A stretch of DNA of 64,000 nt from Streptomyces lucensis JCM 4490 (GTDB lineage: Bacteria > Actinomycetota > Actinomycetes > Streptomycetales > Streptomycetaceae): positions 1-64,000 of the forward strand of contig NZ_BMUE01000002.1 in assembly GCF_014650035.1 (NCBI RefSeq). The letters run 5' to 3'. The translations under genes and the position numbers were made by a program. The notes under the pieces were generated by a model. It saw only the letters and a list, made by a program, of their open reading frames with translations. It did no database searches and was not told where the DNA came from. Shown piece after piece: positions 7,938 through 16,707 of this stretch. Position 1 is the first letter of the stretch. Every line of letters begins with the position of its first letter.

Positions 7938-10055
7938 ATGACCGGGGACAGTGCCGCTTCGGCTCCCGGCGGGTCCGGGTCCCGTCCGGGGCGGCCTGTC
8001 GGCCGGGCGACGGCGGGTGCGCGTTTCAGGCGCCTCTTCGAGGGCGGGCTGCTGCAGGGCGGTGCCAAGGGCAGCCCGGTCCTGCGGCTGTTCCTGCGCT
8101 GGATGCGCCGGCCGCTGCTGCCGGTGATGCGGCTGTGGCGGCGCAACATCCAGCTCAGGGTCGTCGCCACGACTCTGCTGATGTCGCTGGGCGTCGTCCT
8201 GCTGCTCGGCTTCGTCGTGATCGGTCAGGTCCGCAACGGCCTGCTGGACGCCAAGGTGAGGGCCTCGCAGAGCCAGGCCACGGGCGGGTTCGCCGTGGCC
8301 AAGCAGAAAGCCGACGAGGCGGTCGGCGGAACCGGCGGCGGTACGGGTGCCGGGACCGGCGCCGCCGACGGCACCTCGACCCCCGACGGACGGCAGTCGC
8401 AGAACGTCATCCAGTGGATGAGCGACCTCGTGACGTCGCTCGCCAGTGGCGGCGCCGGCGCCTTCGACGTGGCGACCCTGCCCGTGGGCGACGACAGCGG
8501 CGGCGGCCGCAGCCCCCGCGGCTCCGGGAACGTCGACCCCGCCTCCAGCGTGCCCGCCGACCTGCGCGAGCGGGTCAACAGCGGTACGACGGCCGCCCAG
8601 AGCTACACGCGGATCGTCTACTACAACGGCAAGGAGTCCCAGCCGGCGCTGGTCATCGGCAAGCAGGTCAACGACCCCAACGGGCGTCCCTACGAGCTGT
8701 ACTACCTCTTCCCGCTCACGCAGGAGGAGAAGTCGCTCAGTCTGGTCAAGGGCACCCTGGCGACCGCCGGGCTGTTCGTCGTCGTCCTGCTCGGCGCCAT
8801 CGCGTGGCTGGTGGTGCGGCAGGTCGTGACGCCGGTGCGGATGGCGGCCGGGATCGCGGAGCGGCTGTCCGCCGGGCGGCTCCAGGAGCGGATGAAGGTC
8901 ACCGGCGAGGACGACATCGCGCGCCTCGGCGAGGCCTTCAACAAAATGGCGCAGAACCTCCAGGTCAAGATCCAGCAGATGGAGGACCTGTCGCGCATGC
9001 AGCGCCGGTTCGTCTCCGACGTCTCGCACGAGCTGCGGACGCCGCTGACGACGGTCCGCATGGCGGCGGACGTCATCCACGAGGCGCGCGAGGACTTCGA
9101 CCCGGTGACCGCACGGTCGGCCGAACTGCTCGCCGACCAGCTGGACCGGTTCGAGTCGCTGCTCGCCGACCTGCTGGAGATCAGCCGCTTCGACGCGGGC
9201 GCGGCGGCCCTGGAGGCCGAGCCGATAGACCTCAGGGAGGTCGTGCGCCGTGTGGTCAGCGGCGCCGAGCCGCTCGCGGAACGCAAGGGCACGCGGATAC
9301 GCGTGGTCGGCGACCAGCAGCCGGTCGTCGCCGAGGCCGACGCCCGGCGCGTGGAGCGAGTGCTGCGCAACCTGGTGGTCAACGCCGTCGAGCACGGTGA
9401 CGGCAAGGACGTCGTCGTCAAGCTCGCCGCCGCCGGCGGCGCGGTCGCCGTCGCCGTGCGCGACTACGGCGTCGGGCTCAAGCCGGGCGAGGCGACCCGC
9501 GTCTTCAGCCGCTTCTGGCGGGCGGACCCGGCACGCGCGCGCACGACCGGCGGTACGGGCCTCGGGCTCTCGATCGCCCTGGAGGACGCCCGGCTGCACG
9601 GCGGCTGGCTGCAGGCCTGGGGCGAGCCGGGCGGCGGCTCGCAGTTCCGGCTGACACTGCCGAGGACCGCCGACGAACCGCTGCGCGGCTCGCCGATACC
9701 GCTGGAGCCCAAGGACTCACGCCGCAACCGGGGCCTCGACGACGCCGGGCTGCCCCGTGGCGGCGAGGAGAAGCGGGCCACCGTTCCGGTGCAGCACAGC
9801 GGCGCCCAGGTGCCCGCGCTGCCGCCGCGGACCTCTGTCGCGCCCGGGCTGGCCACGGTCACCCCGGCCGCCGACCCGACCGCGCTGCCCGGCAACGGCA
9901 CCGGCACGCGCGTGGTGCCCAGGCCGGCCGGGGGCGTACGGCGCCCCGGGGACAGGACCGCCGAGAGTCCCGCACCCGATACGAACGCGGCCCGGCCGGA
10001 CACGGCGCAGCCGGGTGACCCGACCGAGCCAGGGGAGGAATTTCGTGGGCGCTGA
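7938..10055 (+). CDS. mtrB: Sensor histidine kinase MtrB
   Basis: A 705-aa membrane kinase starting at the ATG one base after the mtrA stop. Order: cytoplasmic basic N-terminus, TM1 (~73-97), an extracytoplasmic sensor (~98-271) carrying a Gly/Ser-rich insert around 129-196, TM2 (~272-295), HAMP (~295-347), HisKA with phosphorylated His364 in SDVSHELRTPL, and HATPase_c with NAVEH, DYGVGL and GGTGLGLSI. After residue ~580 there is a ~125-residue Pro/Ala/Thr-rich tail, an extension beyond the kinase core. It phosphorylates MtrA, and LpqB encoded next modulates it. The 3' end overlaps lpqB by 11 nt. Confidence 0.96.
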   Translation: MTGDSAASAPGGSGSRPGRPVGRATAGARFRRLFEGGLLQGGAKGSPVLRLFLRWMRRPLLPVMRLWRRNIQLRVVATTLLMSLGVVLLLGFVVIGQVRNGLLDAKVRASQSQATGGFAVAKQKADEAVGGTGGGTGAGTGAADGTSTPDGRQSQNVIQWMSDLVTSLASGGAGAFDVATLPVGDDSGGGRSPRGSGNVDPASSVPADLRERVNSGTTAAQSYTRIVYYNGKESQPALVIGKQVNDPNGRPYELYYLFPLTQEEKSLSLVKGTLATAGLFVVVLLGAIAWLVVRQVVTPVRMAAGIAERLSAGRLQERMKVTGEDDIARLGEAFNKMAQNLQVKIQQMEDLSRMQRRFVSDVSHELRTPLTTVRMAADVIHEAREDFDPVTARSAELLADQLDRFESLLADLLEISRFDAGAAALEAEPIDLREVVRRVVSGAEPLAERKGTRIRVVGDQQPVVAEADARRVERVLRNLVVNAVEHGDGKDVVVKLAAAGGAVAVAVRDYGVGLKPGEATRVFSRFWRADPARARTTGGTGLGLSIALEDARLHGGWLQAWGEPGGGSQFRLTLPRTADEPLRGSPIPLEPKDSRRNRGLDDAGLPRGGEEKRATVPVQHSGAQVPALPPRTSVAPGLATVTPAADPTALPGNGTGTRVVPRPAGGVRRPGDRTAESPAPDTNAARPDTAQPGDPTEPGEEFRGR

Positions 10056-11877
10056 CCGCAAGGGGGGCGCCCGGCGGCGGCCGGGACGCGCGGTGGCGTT
10101 CGCCGCCTTGGGGGTCGTACTGCTGTCCGGGTGCGCCTCGATGCCCGACAGGGGCGACCTGCGGGACGTGGAGTCGACACCCCGGCAGGACACCGGGGTG
10201 CGGGTGTTCGCGATGCCACCGGCCGACGGTGCCGGTCCGGGCGAGATCATGCAGGGCTTCCTGGAGGCGCTGACCAGTGATGATCCGCAGTACGACACGG
10301 CTCGCAAGTACCTGACGGCCGACGCGGCGCACCGCTGGCGGCCGGAGCTGTCGACCACGGTCCTCACGAACGGGCCGGGCATCGAGACCGACTGTCAGGC
10401 CGGCCAGAAGGAGGACAACAGCGTCAGCTGCGTCCTGACGGGCAGCCGGGTCGCCACGGTCGACGCGCAGCAGGCGTACCGGCCGGCCGACGGGCCGTAC
10501 CGCAAGAAGCTTCAGCTCGTGCGGAACGCCAAGAGTGGGCAGTGGCGCATCGACGGGCTGCCCGACGGCGTCGTCATGGGCAAGTCCGACTTCCAGCGGA
10601 ACTACACGTCCGTCGACAAGTACTACTTCGCCTCCAATACGGCGGTCGGGACGAGCGGGCAGCCGGTGGCGGTCGCCGACCCGGTGTTCGTGCGCGGCCA
10701 GGTGGACCCGATGACACAGGTGGTCCGCTCGCTGCTGAAGGGGCCCACCGCCTGGCTCGGACCGGTGGTCAGGTCCAGCTTCCCCACCGGCACGGCCCTG
10801 CAGGACGACGTCACGGGCCTTGCTCCGGACGACCAGAACAAGCTGACGGTGCCGCTGAACCTGAAGGCGTCGCAGGTCGCGGCCAGCAAGTGCGCCGAGA
10901 TGGCGACGCAGATGCTGTTCACCCTGCGGAACCTTGCGCCGACGCTCGAGTCCGTGGAGTTGCAGGGGCGCGATGGCGCGCGGCTGTGTGATCTGCCCGA
11001 GGAGCGTGCCGAGTCCGCCGCCTGGCACGGGGCGGACAAACGCCCCGACTTCCTGTACTACCTCGACGGCAAGCACCGGCTGGTGCGGATGACGACGGGA
11101 AGCACGGGGACCGGCGCCGTCGCGGTGCCGGGAGCGCTGGGCGAGGGCGGCAAGCGGCTGCAGTCGGTTGCGGTGTCGCGGGACGAGAACACCGCGGCCG
11201 GGGTCGGCGACGAGGGCAGGTCCCTGTACGTGACGTCGCTGACGGCGGACGGTTCGCTCGGGGACGCCCTGGTGACCAGCACCGGCGCGACCCCCGCCGA
11301 CCGGCTGGCCACGCCCGGCTGGGACGCCCGGGGCGATCTGTGGGTGGTCGACCGCAACCCGGACCGTCCGCGGCTGAAGGTCCTGGAACAGGGCGTCTCG
11401 AAACCCGAGGACGTCGCCGTGCCCGACCTGCCCGGGCGCATCACGGACGCGCGGGTGGCCGCGGACGGCGTGCGGATCGCGCTCGTCGTGGAGGAGAAGG
11501 ACGGCAAGCAGTCCCTGCTCCTCGGGCGGATCCAGCGCGACGGCGGGACCGGAGAGGGCATCTCCGTGGACGGTCTGCGGCCGGCGGCACCCGACCTGGA
11601 ACAGGTGAGCGCCATCTCCTGGGCCGGGGACAGCAGGCTCCTCGCCGTCGGCAGGGAGCAGGGCGGCGTGCAGCAGATGCGGTACGTCCAGGTCGACGGC
11701 TCCGCACTGGACGGCCCGGCACCCGGCTCGCTGCCGGGGGTGAAGGCGATAGCCGCTTCCGAGGACGAGCGGGTACCGCTGGTGGCGTACTCGGACGACG
11801 GGATAGTCCGGCTGCCGTCCGGAGCGCAGTGGCAGAAGGTGGACAAGGACGGGACGGCGCCCGTCTATCCCGGCTGA
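10045..11877 (+). CDS. lpqB: Lipoprotein LpqB, partner of MtrB
   Basis: A 610-aa lipoprotein starting at the GTG at 10045 behind a GGGGAGGAA Shine-Dalgarno, inside the mtrB 3' end. A basic N-terminus and hydrophobic core lead to the lipobox LLSGC with Cys30 as the lipidated residue. The central part carries a GerMN-type domain, and the C-terminal half is a beta-propeller-like domain with repeated DG-rich strands. In mycobacteria LpqB binds the MtrB sensor domain and tunes MtrA phosphorylation. Length and operon position are those of the family. Confidence 0.96.
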   Translation: MGADRKGGARRRPGRAVAFAALGVVLLSGCASMPDRGDLRDVESTPRQDTGVRVFAMPPADGAGPGEIMQGFLEALTSDDPQYDTARKYLTADAAHRWRPELSTTVLTNGPGIETDCQAGQKEDNSVSCVLTGSRVATVDAQQAYRPADGPYRKKLQLVRNAKSGQWRIDGLPDGVVMGKSDFQRNYTSVDKYYFASNTAVGTSGQPVAVADPVFVRGQVDPMTQVVRSLLKGPTAWLGPVVRSSFPTGTALQDDVTGLAPDDQNKLTVPLNLKASQVAASKCAEMATQMLFTLRNLAPTLESVELQGRDGARLCDLPEERAESAAWHGADKRPDFLYYLDGKHRLVRMTTGSTGTGAVAVPGALGEGGKRLQSVAVSRDENTAAGVGDEGRSLYVTSLTADGSLGDALVTSTGATPADRLATPGWDARGDLWVVDRNPDRPRLKVLEQGVSKPEDVAVPDLPGRITDARVAADGVRIALVVEEKDGKQSLLLGRIQRDGGTGEGISVDGLRPAAPDLEQVSAISWAGDSRLLAVGREQGGVQQMRYVQVDGSALDGPAPGSLPGVKAIAASEDERVPLVAYSDDGIVRLPSGAQWQKVDKDGTAPVYPG

Positions 11878-12036
11878 GCGGCCGTTCCGAGGCGCCGCCC
11901 CCCCGTCGCCGCAGGGCGTTCGGGCGACCGCCCGTCACTCGTGCGAGTGGCGGGCGGTGCCGCTCGCCCCGAGTTGTCCACAGGGGGTTTTCCACAGGGG
12001 TGGCAGGCCGTCCCCGCCGTTGGCACAGTGGAGGCC

Positions 12037-12945
12037 ATGCGGGGGTGGTGGAACGACCTCACCGACCTGGTGCTGCCGGCCGAGTGCGCGGGCTGCGGGG
12101 CACCTCGTACGGCGCTCTGCGCGCGATGCCGGTCCGCGCTGAACCGGGCCGCGCCGCTACGGGTGCGACCGGTGCCGGAGCCGGCCGGGCTGCCGGTGGT
12201 GCACGCGGCCGCTCCGTACGCCGAGAGGGTGCGGGCGCTGATTCTGGCCCACAAGGAGCGGGGCGCGCTGGCCCTCGCCGGAGTGCTGGGCACGGCTCTG
12301 GCGGAAGCCGTGCGGGCGGGCCTCGGGCGGCACACGGCGGGTGCGGGCACGGAACCGGCCGGACCGGACCGGGCCTGTGGGCACGGGGCCGTGCTGCTCG
12401 TGCCCGTGCCCTCCGCACGGTGGGCCGTACGGGCGCGTGGGCACGATCCGGTACGGCGGATGGCCCTGGCGGCGGCCGGTGAGCTGCGGCGCACCGGGAC
12501 GCCGGCCCGGGTGGCGGCCGTACTGCGCCAGCGGCGCGCCGTTGCCGACCAGGCCAGGCTCGACGCGCGGCAGCGGCTGGAGAACCTCGCGGGCGCTCTG
12601 GAGGTGACGGCGGGCGGTGGACGGCTTCTCGACGGCGGCCGGATCGTCCTCGTGGACGACCTGATCACCACGGGCGCGACTCTCGCCGAGGCGGCGCGCG
12701 CCCTGCGGGAGGTGGCCGGATCACACCGGGAAGCGAGACACGAGGACGGGAACCGGGTGAGACAAGTCGTGTACCGCGCCGTAAGTCGGGAAGGTAGGGG
12801 AGAACGAAGGACCGGAGTGCGAGAGGAGAGGGGGAAGTGGATGCACGGTGCACCGGAAAAGGCGGCGGTGAACACCCTCGGGCCGATGCTCCATGCGGCC
12901 GTGGTCGCCGCTCCTCGGGATTCTTTCGAAATGGACAGGAACTGA
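12037..12945 (+). CDS. ComF-family phosphoribosyltransferase-like protein with atypical C-terminal insert
   Basis: A 302-aa protein. The N-terminal zinc finger has Cys17/Cys20 and Cys28/Cys31. The phosphoribosyltransferase core ends in the PRPP-binding loop VLVDDLITTGATL (204-216). Related proteins usually finish shortly after this with a strand like AAVVAAP-DSFE, which here appears only at 287-298. Between them lie ~57 residues (about 229-285) rich in Arg/Glu/Gly, encoded by 12721-12891 with codons such as AGA, AGG, CGA, GTA and AGT that the neighbouring genes avoid. ComF homologues take part in DNA uptake in competent bacteria; the role in Streptomyces is unclear. The ATG at 12037 is chosen by homology start. 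Confidence 0.85.
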   Translation: MRGWWNDLTDLVLPAECAGCGAPRTALCARCRSALNRAAPLRVRPVPEPAGLPVVHAAAPYAERVRALILAHKERGALALAGVLGTALAEAVRAGLGRHTAGAGTEPAGPDRACGHGAVLLVPVPSARWAVRARGHDPVRRMALAAAGELRRTGTPARVAAVLRQRRAVADQARLDARQRLENLAGALEVTAGGGRLLDGGRIVLVDDLITTGATLAEAARALREVAGSHREARHEDGNRVRQVVYRAVSREGRGERRTGVREERGKWMHGAPEKAAVNTLGPMLHAAVVAAPRDSFEMDRN

Positions 12946-13257
12946 CCGCCGACCTGCATCGTTGCAGGTAGTGACAGGGGTAATTCACCTGTACGGAGGT
13001 ACGCAGCAGTAGAGGGTGACGCCATCCGTCCGGGCGAGATATGTTCGGTTGTGAGGAAAGGCGCAGGCCACACCTCTCTAATCGGAATGCCGTGCCACGG
13101 GTTTTCCGCAATCACCCGTGGCGGTGGGGTGGAGATCTCGCCCATGGGGGAGGAGGAGGTGGAAGTCACCGAGTCCGAGGTCCGGTGATCACCGGACCTG
13201 GTGCAAAAGGGAGATGCTCCGCCCGTGCGGCGGAGTGATCCGGGAACGGAGTTCTGC
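12946..13257 (+). promoter_or_regulatory. Palindrome-rich leader region of hpf
   Basis: A 312-nt gap without a credible gene. It contains four inverted repeats: 12953-12970 (7-bp stem ACCTGCA, 4-nt loop; could end the comF transcript), 13095-13121 (8-bp stem CCACGGGT, 11-nt loop), a perfect 22-nt palindrome at 13178-13199 (half-site AGGTCCGGTGA), and 13217-13235 (7-bp stem CTCCGCC, 5-nt loop) ending 12 nt before the GGAG Shine-Dalgarno at 13248-13251. The last two are placed to affect transcription or translation of hpf. No T-run follows any of them. Confidence 0.6.
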
Positions 13258-13950
13258 GTGGACATCGTCGTCAAGGGCCGCAAGACCGAGGTGCCCGAGC
13301 GGTTCCGCAAGCACGTGGCCGAGAAGCTGAAGCTGGAGAAGATCCAGAGGCTCGATGCCAAGGTGATGAGCCTCGACGTCGAGGTGTCCAAGGAGCCGAA
13401 CCCTCGACAGGCGGACCGTTGCGACCGAGTGGAGATCACGCTCCGCTCCCGCGGTCCGGTGATCCGGGCGGAGGCAGCGGCCAGTGACCCCTACGCGGCA
13501 CTCGACCTGGCCGCGGAGAAGCTGGACGCCCGGCTGCGCAAGCAGCACGACAAGCGTTTCTCCCGGCGCGGCGCCCGCCGGATCCCGGCGGCGGAGGTCG
13601 CCGACCACGTGCCGGACGCGGCGACACTGGGCAGCAACGGCCTCCCCGTCCCGCAGGAGGAGACGGACGGAGTGCCGACCAAGCGGATCGGCTCGCTGGA
13701 GGTGAAGGGTGAAGGCCCCCTGGTCGTCCGCGAGAAGACCCACGTCGCCTCCCCGATGACGCTCGACCAGGCCCTCTACGAGATGGAACTGGTCGGCCAC
13801 GACTTCTACCTGTTCGTCGACTCCGAGACCAAGGAACCGAGTGTCGTCTACCGGCGGCACGCCTACGACTACGGCGTCATCCACCTGAGCACGGACCCGA
13901 TGGTCGCCGAGGGGGAGCCTCCCGCGGCCGGAGGCACGCTGGGCGGCTGA
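13258..13950 (+). CDS. hpf: Long-form ribosome hibernation promoting factor
   Basis: A 230-aa protein starting at GTG 13258 (VDIVVKGRKTEVP), 6 nt after GGAG at 13248-13251; the longer in-frame start upstream runs through the palindromic leader. The N-terminal HPF/RaiA beta-alpha-beta domain (1-~105) binds the 30S decoding region, a linker follows, and the C-terminal dimerization domain (~165-225, with ALYEMELVGHDFYLFVD and VYRRHAYDYGVIHL) mediates 100S ribosome dimer formation in stationary phase or stress. Length is typical of the long form. The structured leader suggests regulated expression. Confidence 0.95.
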   Translation: MDIVVKGRKTEVPERFRKHVAEKLKLEKIQRLDAKVMSLDVEVSKEPNPRQADRCDRVEITLRSRGPVIRAEAAASDPYAALDLAAEKLDARLRKQHDKRFSRRGARRIPAAEVADHVPDAATLGSNGLPVPQEETDGVPTKRIGSLEVKGEGPLVVREKTHVASPMTLDQALYEMELVGHDFYLFVDSETKEPSVVYRRHAYDYGVIHLSTDPMVAEGEPPAAGGTLGG

Positions 13951-13972
13951 TCCCGCCCGTCCAAGCCGGTCA

Positions 13973-14009
13973 GGTGCCCCTGGTGCGCGTGTGCGCCCCC
14001 AGGGGCACC
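13973..14009. terminator. Hairpin terminator after hpf
   Basis: A perfect 11-bp inverted repeat (GGTGCCCCTGG at 13973-13983 and its complement at 13999-14009) with a 15-nt loop that can form an inner GCGC-GTGT-GCGC hairpin. There is no T-run, as is common for Streptomyces terminators. It separates hpf from the response regulator gene. 14010-14152 then precedes the regulator and ends with a GGGGGAGGAA ribosome binding site. Confidence 0.65.
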
Positions 14010-14152
14010 GGTGTGCGACCACTTCGCGCCCTGCACGGCACCTCGCGGACGCCCGGGCATGAAATCATGACGGCACCGGCCCAACCGGTGGGCCGCTGCC
14101 TTGGGTTGGCGATGGCACAGGACCACAGGCCACAGCCTCAGGGGGAGGAACG

Positions 14153-14899
14153 ATGGCGGACACCTTCGGACCGATGCGGGACGAGGACGCCGACGACGAT
14201 GTCATCGGCACGGGCCCGGATGCGGTCCGTCCAGACGCGGAGCCGATCAGGGTCCTGGTGGTCGACGACCACGCCCTCTTCCGGCGCGGCCTGGAGATCG
14301 TGCTCGCGGCCGAGGAGGACATCCAGGTCGTGGGCGAGGCCGGCGACGGGGCCGAGGCCGTCGACAAGGCCGCCGACCTGCTCCCCGACATCGTGCTGAT
14401 GGACGTCCGGATGCCCAAGCGCGGCGGGATCGAGGCCTGTACCTCCATCAAGGAGGTCGCCCCCAGCGCGAAGATCATCATGTTGACGATCAGCGACGAG
14501 GAGGCCGACCTCTACGACGCGATCAAGGCCGGTGCGACCGGGTACCTCCTCAAGGAGATCTCCACCGACGAGGTGGCCACCGCCATTCGCGCGGTGGCCG
14601 ACGGCCAGTCGCAGATCAGCCCGTCCATGGCGTCGAAGCTCCTCACCGAGTTCAAGTCGATGATCCAGCGCACCGACGAGCGCCGGCTGGTGCCCGCGCC
14701 GCGGCTGACCGACCGGGAGCTGGAAGTCCTCAAACTCGTCGCCACCGGGATGAACAACCGCGACATCGCCAAGGAGCTGTTCATCTCCGAGAACACCGTG
14801 AAGAACCACGTCCGCAACATCCTGGAGAAGCTGCAGCTGCACTCCCGCATGGAGGCCGTGGTCTACGCGATGCGGGAGAAGATCCTGGAGATCCGGTAG
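14153..14899 (+). CDS. NarL/LuxR-family response regulator, orphan
   Basis: A 248-aa regulator with a ~35-residue acidic N-terminal extension before the receiver domain (acidic pair in VLVVDDHALFRRG, phosphoacceptor Asp in LMDVRMP, Lys in YLLKEIS) and a C-terminal LuxR helix-turn-helix (LTDRELEVLKLVATGMNNRDIAKELFISENTVKNHVRNILEKL). All catalytic receiver residues are intact, so it is probably phosphorylated, yet no histidine kinase lies beside it. A strong Shine-Dalgarno (GGGGGAGGAACG) precedes the ATG. The closest neighbours are hpf and a convergent DNA glycosylase candidate. The regulon cannot be read from the sequence. Confidence 0.93.
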   Translation: MADTFGPMRDEDADDDVIGTGPDAVRPDAEPIRVLVVDDHALFRRGLEIVLAAEEDIQVVGEAGDGAEAVDKAADLLPDIVLMDVRMPKRGGIEACTSIKEVAPSAKIIMLTISDEEADLYDAIKAGATGYLLKEISTDEVATAIRAVADGQSQISPSMASKLLTEFKSMIQRTDERRLVPAPRLTDRELEVLKLVATGMNNRDIAKELFISENTVKNHVRNILEKLQLHSRMEAVVYAMREKILEIR

Positions 14900-14902
14900 C
14901 GG

Positions 14903-16078
14903 TCAGGCGAGGGCGCGGCTCAGTTCCCGCGCCAGGGGCTCGCGCAGTTCCGGTGCGTCCACCCGCTCCACGCGCACGTCCGTGCAGTTCACCCAGCCGG
15001 CCGCCTCCACCAGGGCCTGCGCGACCGCCGCAACCGCCTTCGGCCCGTCCAGGGTGACCTGCTTGGCCACCAGCGTGCTGCCCTCGCGAGCGGGGTCGAC
15101 ACGCCCGACCAGCCGGCCGCCGGCGAGCACCGGCATCGCGAAGTAGCCGTACACCCGCTTGGGCCTGGGAACGTAGGCCTCCAGGCGGTGGGTGAAGCCG
15201 AAGACGCGCTCCGTGCGCGCCCGCTCCCAGATCAGCGAGTCGAACGGCGACAGCAGAGTGGTGCGGTGGCGGCCGCGCGCCGGTGTCGTCAGGGCGGCCG
15301 GGTCGGCCCAGGCCGGCTTGCCCCAGCCCTCGACCTCGACCGGAACCAGACCCGAGTCGGCGATCACCGCGTCGACCTGCTCGCCCTTGAGGCGGTGGTA
15401 GTCGGCGATGTCCGCGCGCGTGCCGACACCGAGGGACTCGCCGGCCAGCCGGACCAGACGGCGCAGGCACTCCGCGTCGTCCAGTTCGTCGTGCAGCAGC
15501 GGCTGCGGGACCGCTCGCTCGGCGAGGTCGTACACCCGCTTCCAGCCGCGCCGCTCGACGCACACCACCTCGCCGTACATCAGGGCCCGCTCCACGGCGA
15601 CCTTGGTGCCCGACCAGTCCCACCAGTCACTGGTCCTCTTCGCACCGCCCAGCTCGGTGGCGGTCAGGGGACCTTCCGCGCGCAGCTGTTTGACGACCTG
15701 GTCGTAGGCGCCGTCGGGCAGTTCGTGGTTCCAGTGCGGGCGGTTGCGGTAGGCGCGACGGCGGAAGGCGAAGTGCGGCCACTCCTCGACGGGCAGGATG
15801 CACGCCGCGTGCGACCAGTACTCGAAGGCGTGCGCGTCCTTCCAGTAGGCGGCCTCGACCGTCGTGCGGCCGACCGCGCCGAGCCGGGCGTAGGGCACGA
15901 GCTCGTGGGAGCGGGCGAGCACCGAGATCGTGTCCAGCTGGACCGCGCCGAGGTGGCGCAGCACTCCGCGGACACCGGCCCGGCGGTCGGGCGCGCCGAG
16001 GAACCCCTGGGCCCGCAGGGCGAGACGGCGGGCGTCGTCCGCGGTGAGAGTGGTGGTGGGGCGCGGCAGGGTCGTCAT
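14903..16078 (-). CDS. Winged-helix YcaQ/AlkZ-like protein, probable DNA interstrand crosslink glycosylase
   Basis: A 391-aa HTH_42-family protein, convergent with the response regulator (3 nt between stops). The start is the ATG at 16078 (MTTLPRPTTTLTADDARR). The N-terminal region contains AVQLDTISVLARSHELVPYARLG; Gln47-Leu48-Asp49 matches the catalytic Gln-hydrophobic-Asp motif reported for E. coli YcaQ (AlkX), whereas AlkZ of the azinomycin producer uses Gln-x-Gln. Such enzymes unhook alkylated or crosslinked purines. Motif SPFDSLIWERART and the C-terminal PARE-segment are also typical. No biosynthetic cluster for an alkylating agent is adjacent, so a housekeeping repair function is likely. 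Confidence 0.88.
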   Translation of the reverse strand: MTTLPRPTTTLTADDARRLALRAQGFLGAPDRRAGVRGVLRHLGAVQLDTISVLARSHELVPYARLGAVGRTTVEAAYWKDAHAFEYWSHAACILPVEEWPHFAFRRRAYRNRPHWNHELPDGAYDQVVKQLRAEGPLTATELGGAKRTSDWWDWSGTKVAVERALMYGEVVCVERRGWKRVYDLAERAVPQPLLHDELDDAECLRRLVRLAGESLGVGTRADIADYHRLKGEQVDAVIADSGLVPVEVEGWGKPAWADPAALTTPARGRHRTTLLSPFDSLIWERARTERVFGFTHRLEAYVPRPKRVYGYFAMPVLAGGRLVGRVDPAREGSTLVAKQVTLDGPKAVAAVAQALVEAAGWVNCTDVRVERVDAPELREPLARELSRALA

Positions 16079-16137
16079 GCCCCGGACGATAGAGGCTGCC
16101 ACTGACAGCCCGGCGTGAGCTGGGACTTCGCCTGCTC

Positions 16138-16707
16138 CTAGGTACGCGCGGGCAGGTACGGCGCCGTCGACGGCAGGCCCAGGTCCGAAGGGAGCAGGGA
16201 GCCGACCCAGCAGTCCCGGCGTACGCCCTTGTTGTTGACGCCGGAGCGCAGGGTGCCCTCGACGGTGAAGCCCGCGCGCTCGGCGACCGCGCGGGAGGCC
16301 CGGTTGCCGACCTCGGCGCGCCATTCGACCCGGTCGACGCCGACGTCGGTGAAGACCCACCGGCACGCGGTGAGGACGGCTTCGGTGACGTAGCCGTGGC
16401 CGCGGTGCTCCCTGGCGGCCCAGTAGCCGACCTCCGCGGCGCCCAGCGAGTGCATCGTCAGGCCGATCATGCCGGCCAGCCCGCCGCCGGTCAGGAAGAC
16501 GCCGAAGGTGAACATCGAGCCCTGCGACCAGCCGTCGGGGACCATCTGTTCCGTGAAGGCGCGGGCGTGCTCGTGCAGATAGGGCGAGGGGATCGTGGTC
16601 CAGCGCTGGATGTCCGGGTCCTGCGCGGCCCGGTACACCGCCTCGGTGTCGTCCGGGCCGACGGCGCGCAGCAAGAGACGGTCGGTGGTGAGGGTGACGG
16701 GTTCCAT
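16138..16707 (-). CDS. GNAT-family N-acetyltransferase
   Basis: A 189-aa acetyltransferase of the RimJ/RimL type starting at the ATG at 16707 (MEPVTLTTDRLLLRAVGPDD). The acetyl-CoA loop is seen around EVGYWAAREHRGHGYVTEA, followed by RVEWRAEVGNRASRAVAERAGF, the usual C-terminal helix-strand motif. Substrate unknown; the family acetylates ribosomal protein N-termini or small molecules. It is divergent from secA with a 253-nt shared upstream region. Confidence 0.88.
   Translation of the reverse strand: MEPVTLTTDRLLLRAVGPDDTEAVYRAAQDPDIQRWTTIPSPYLHEHARAFTEQMVPDGWSQGSMFTFGVFLTGGGLAGMIGLTMHSLGAAEVGYWAAREHRGHGYVTEAVLTACRWVFTDVGVDRVEWRAEVGNRASRAVAERAGFTVEGTLRSGVNNKGVRRDCWVGSLLPSDLGLPSTAPYLPART

Noticed and set aside
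13178-13199. 22-nt palindrome read as a Rho-independent terminator
   Set aside because: No loop and no T-run, and it is ~210 nt after the comF stop but ~60 nt before hpf; an operator is more likely.
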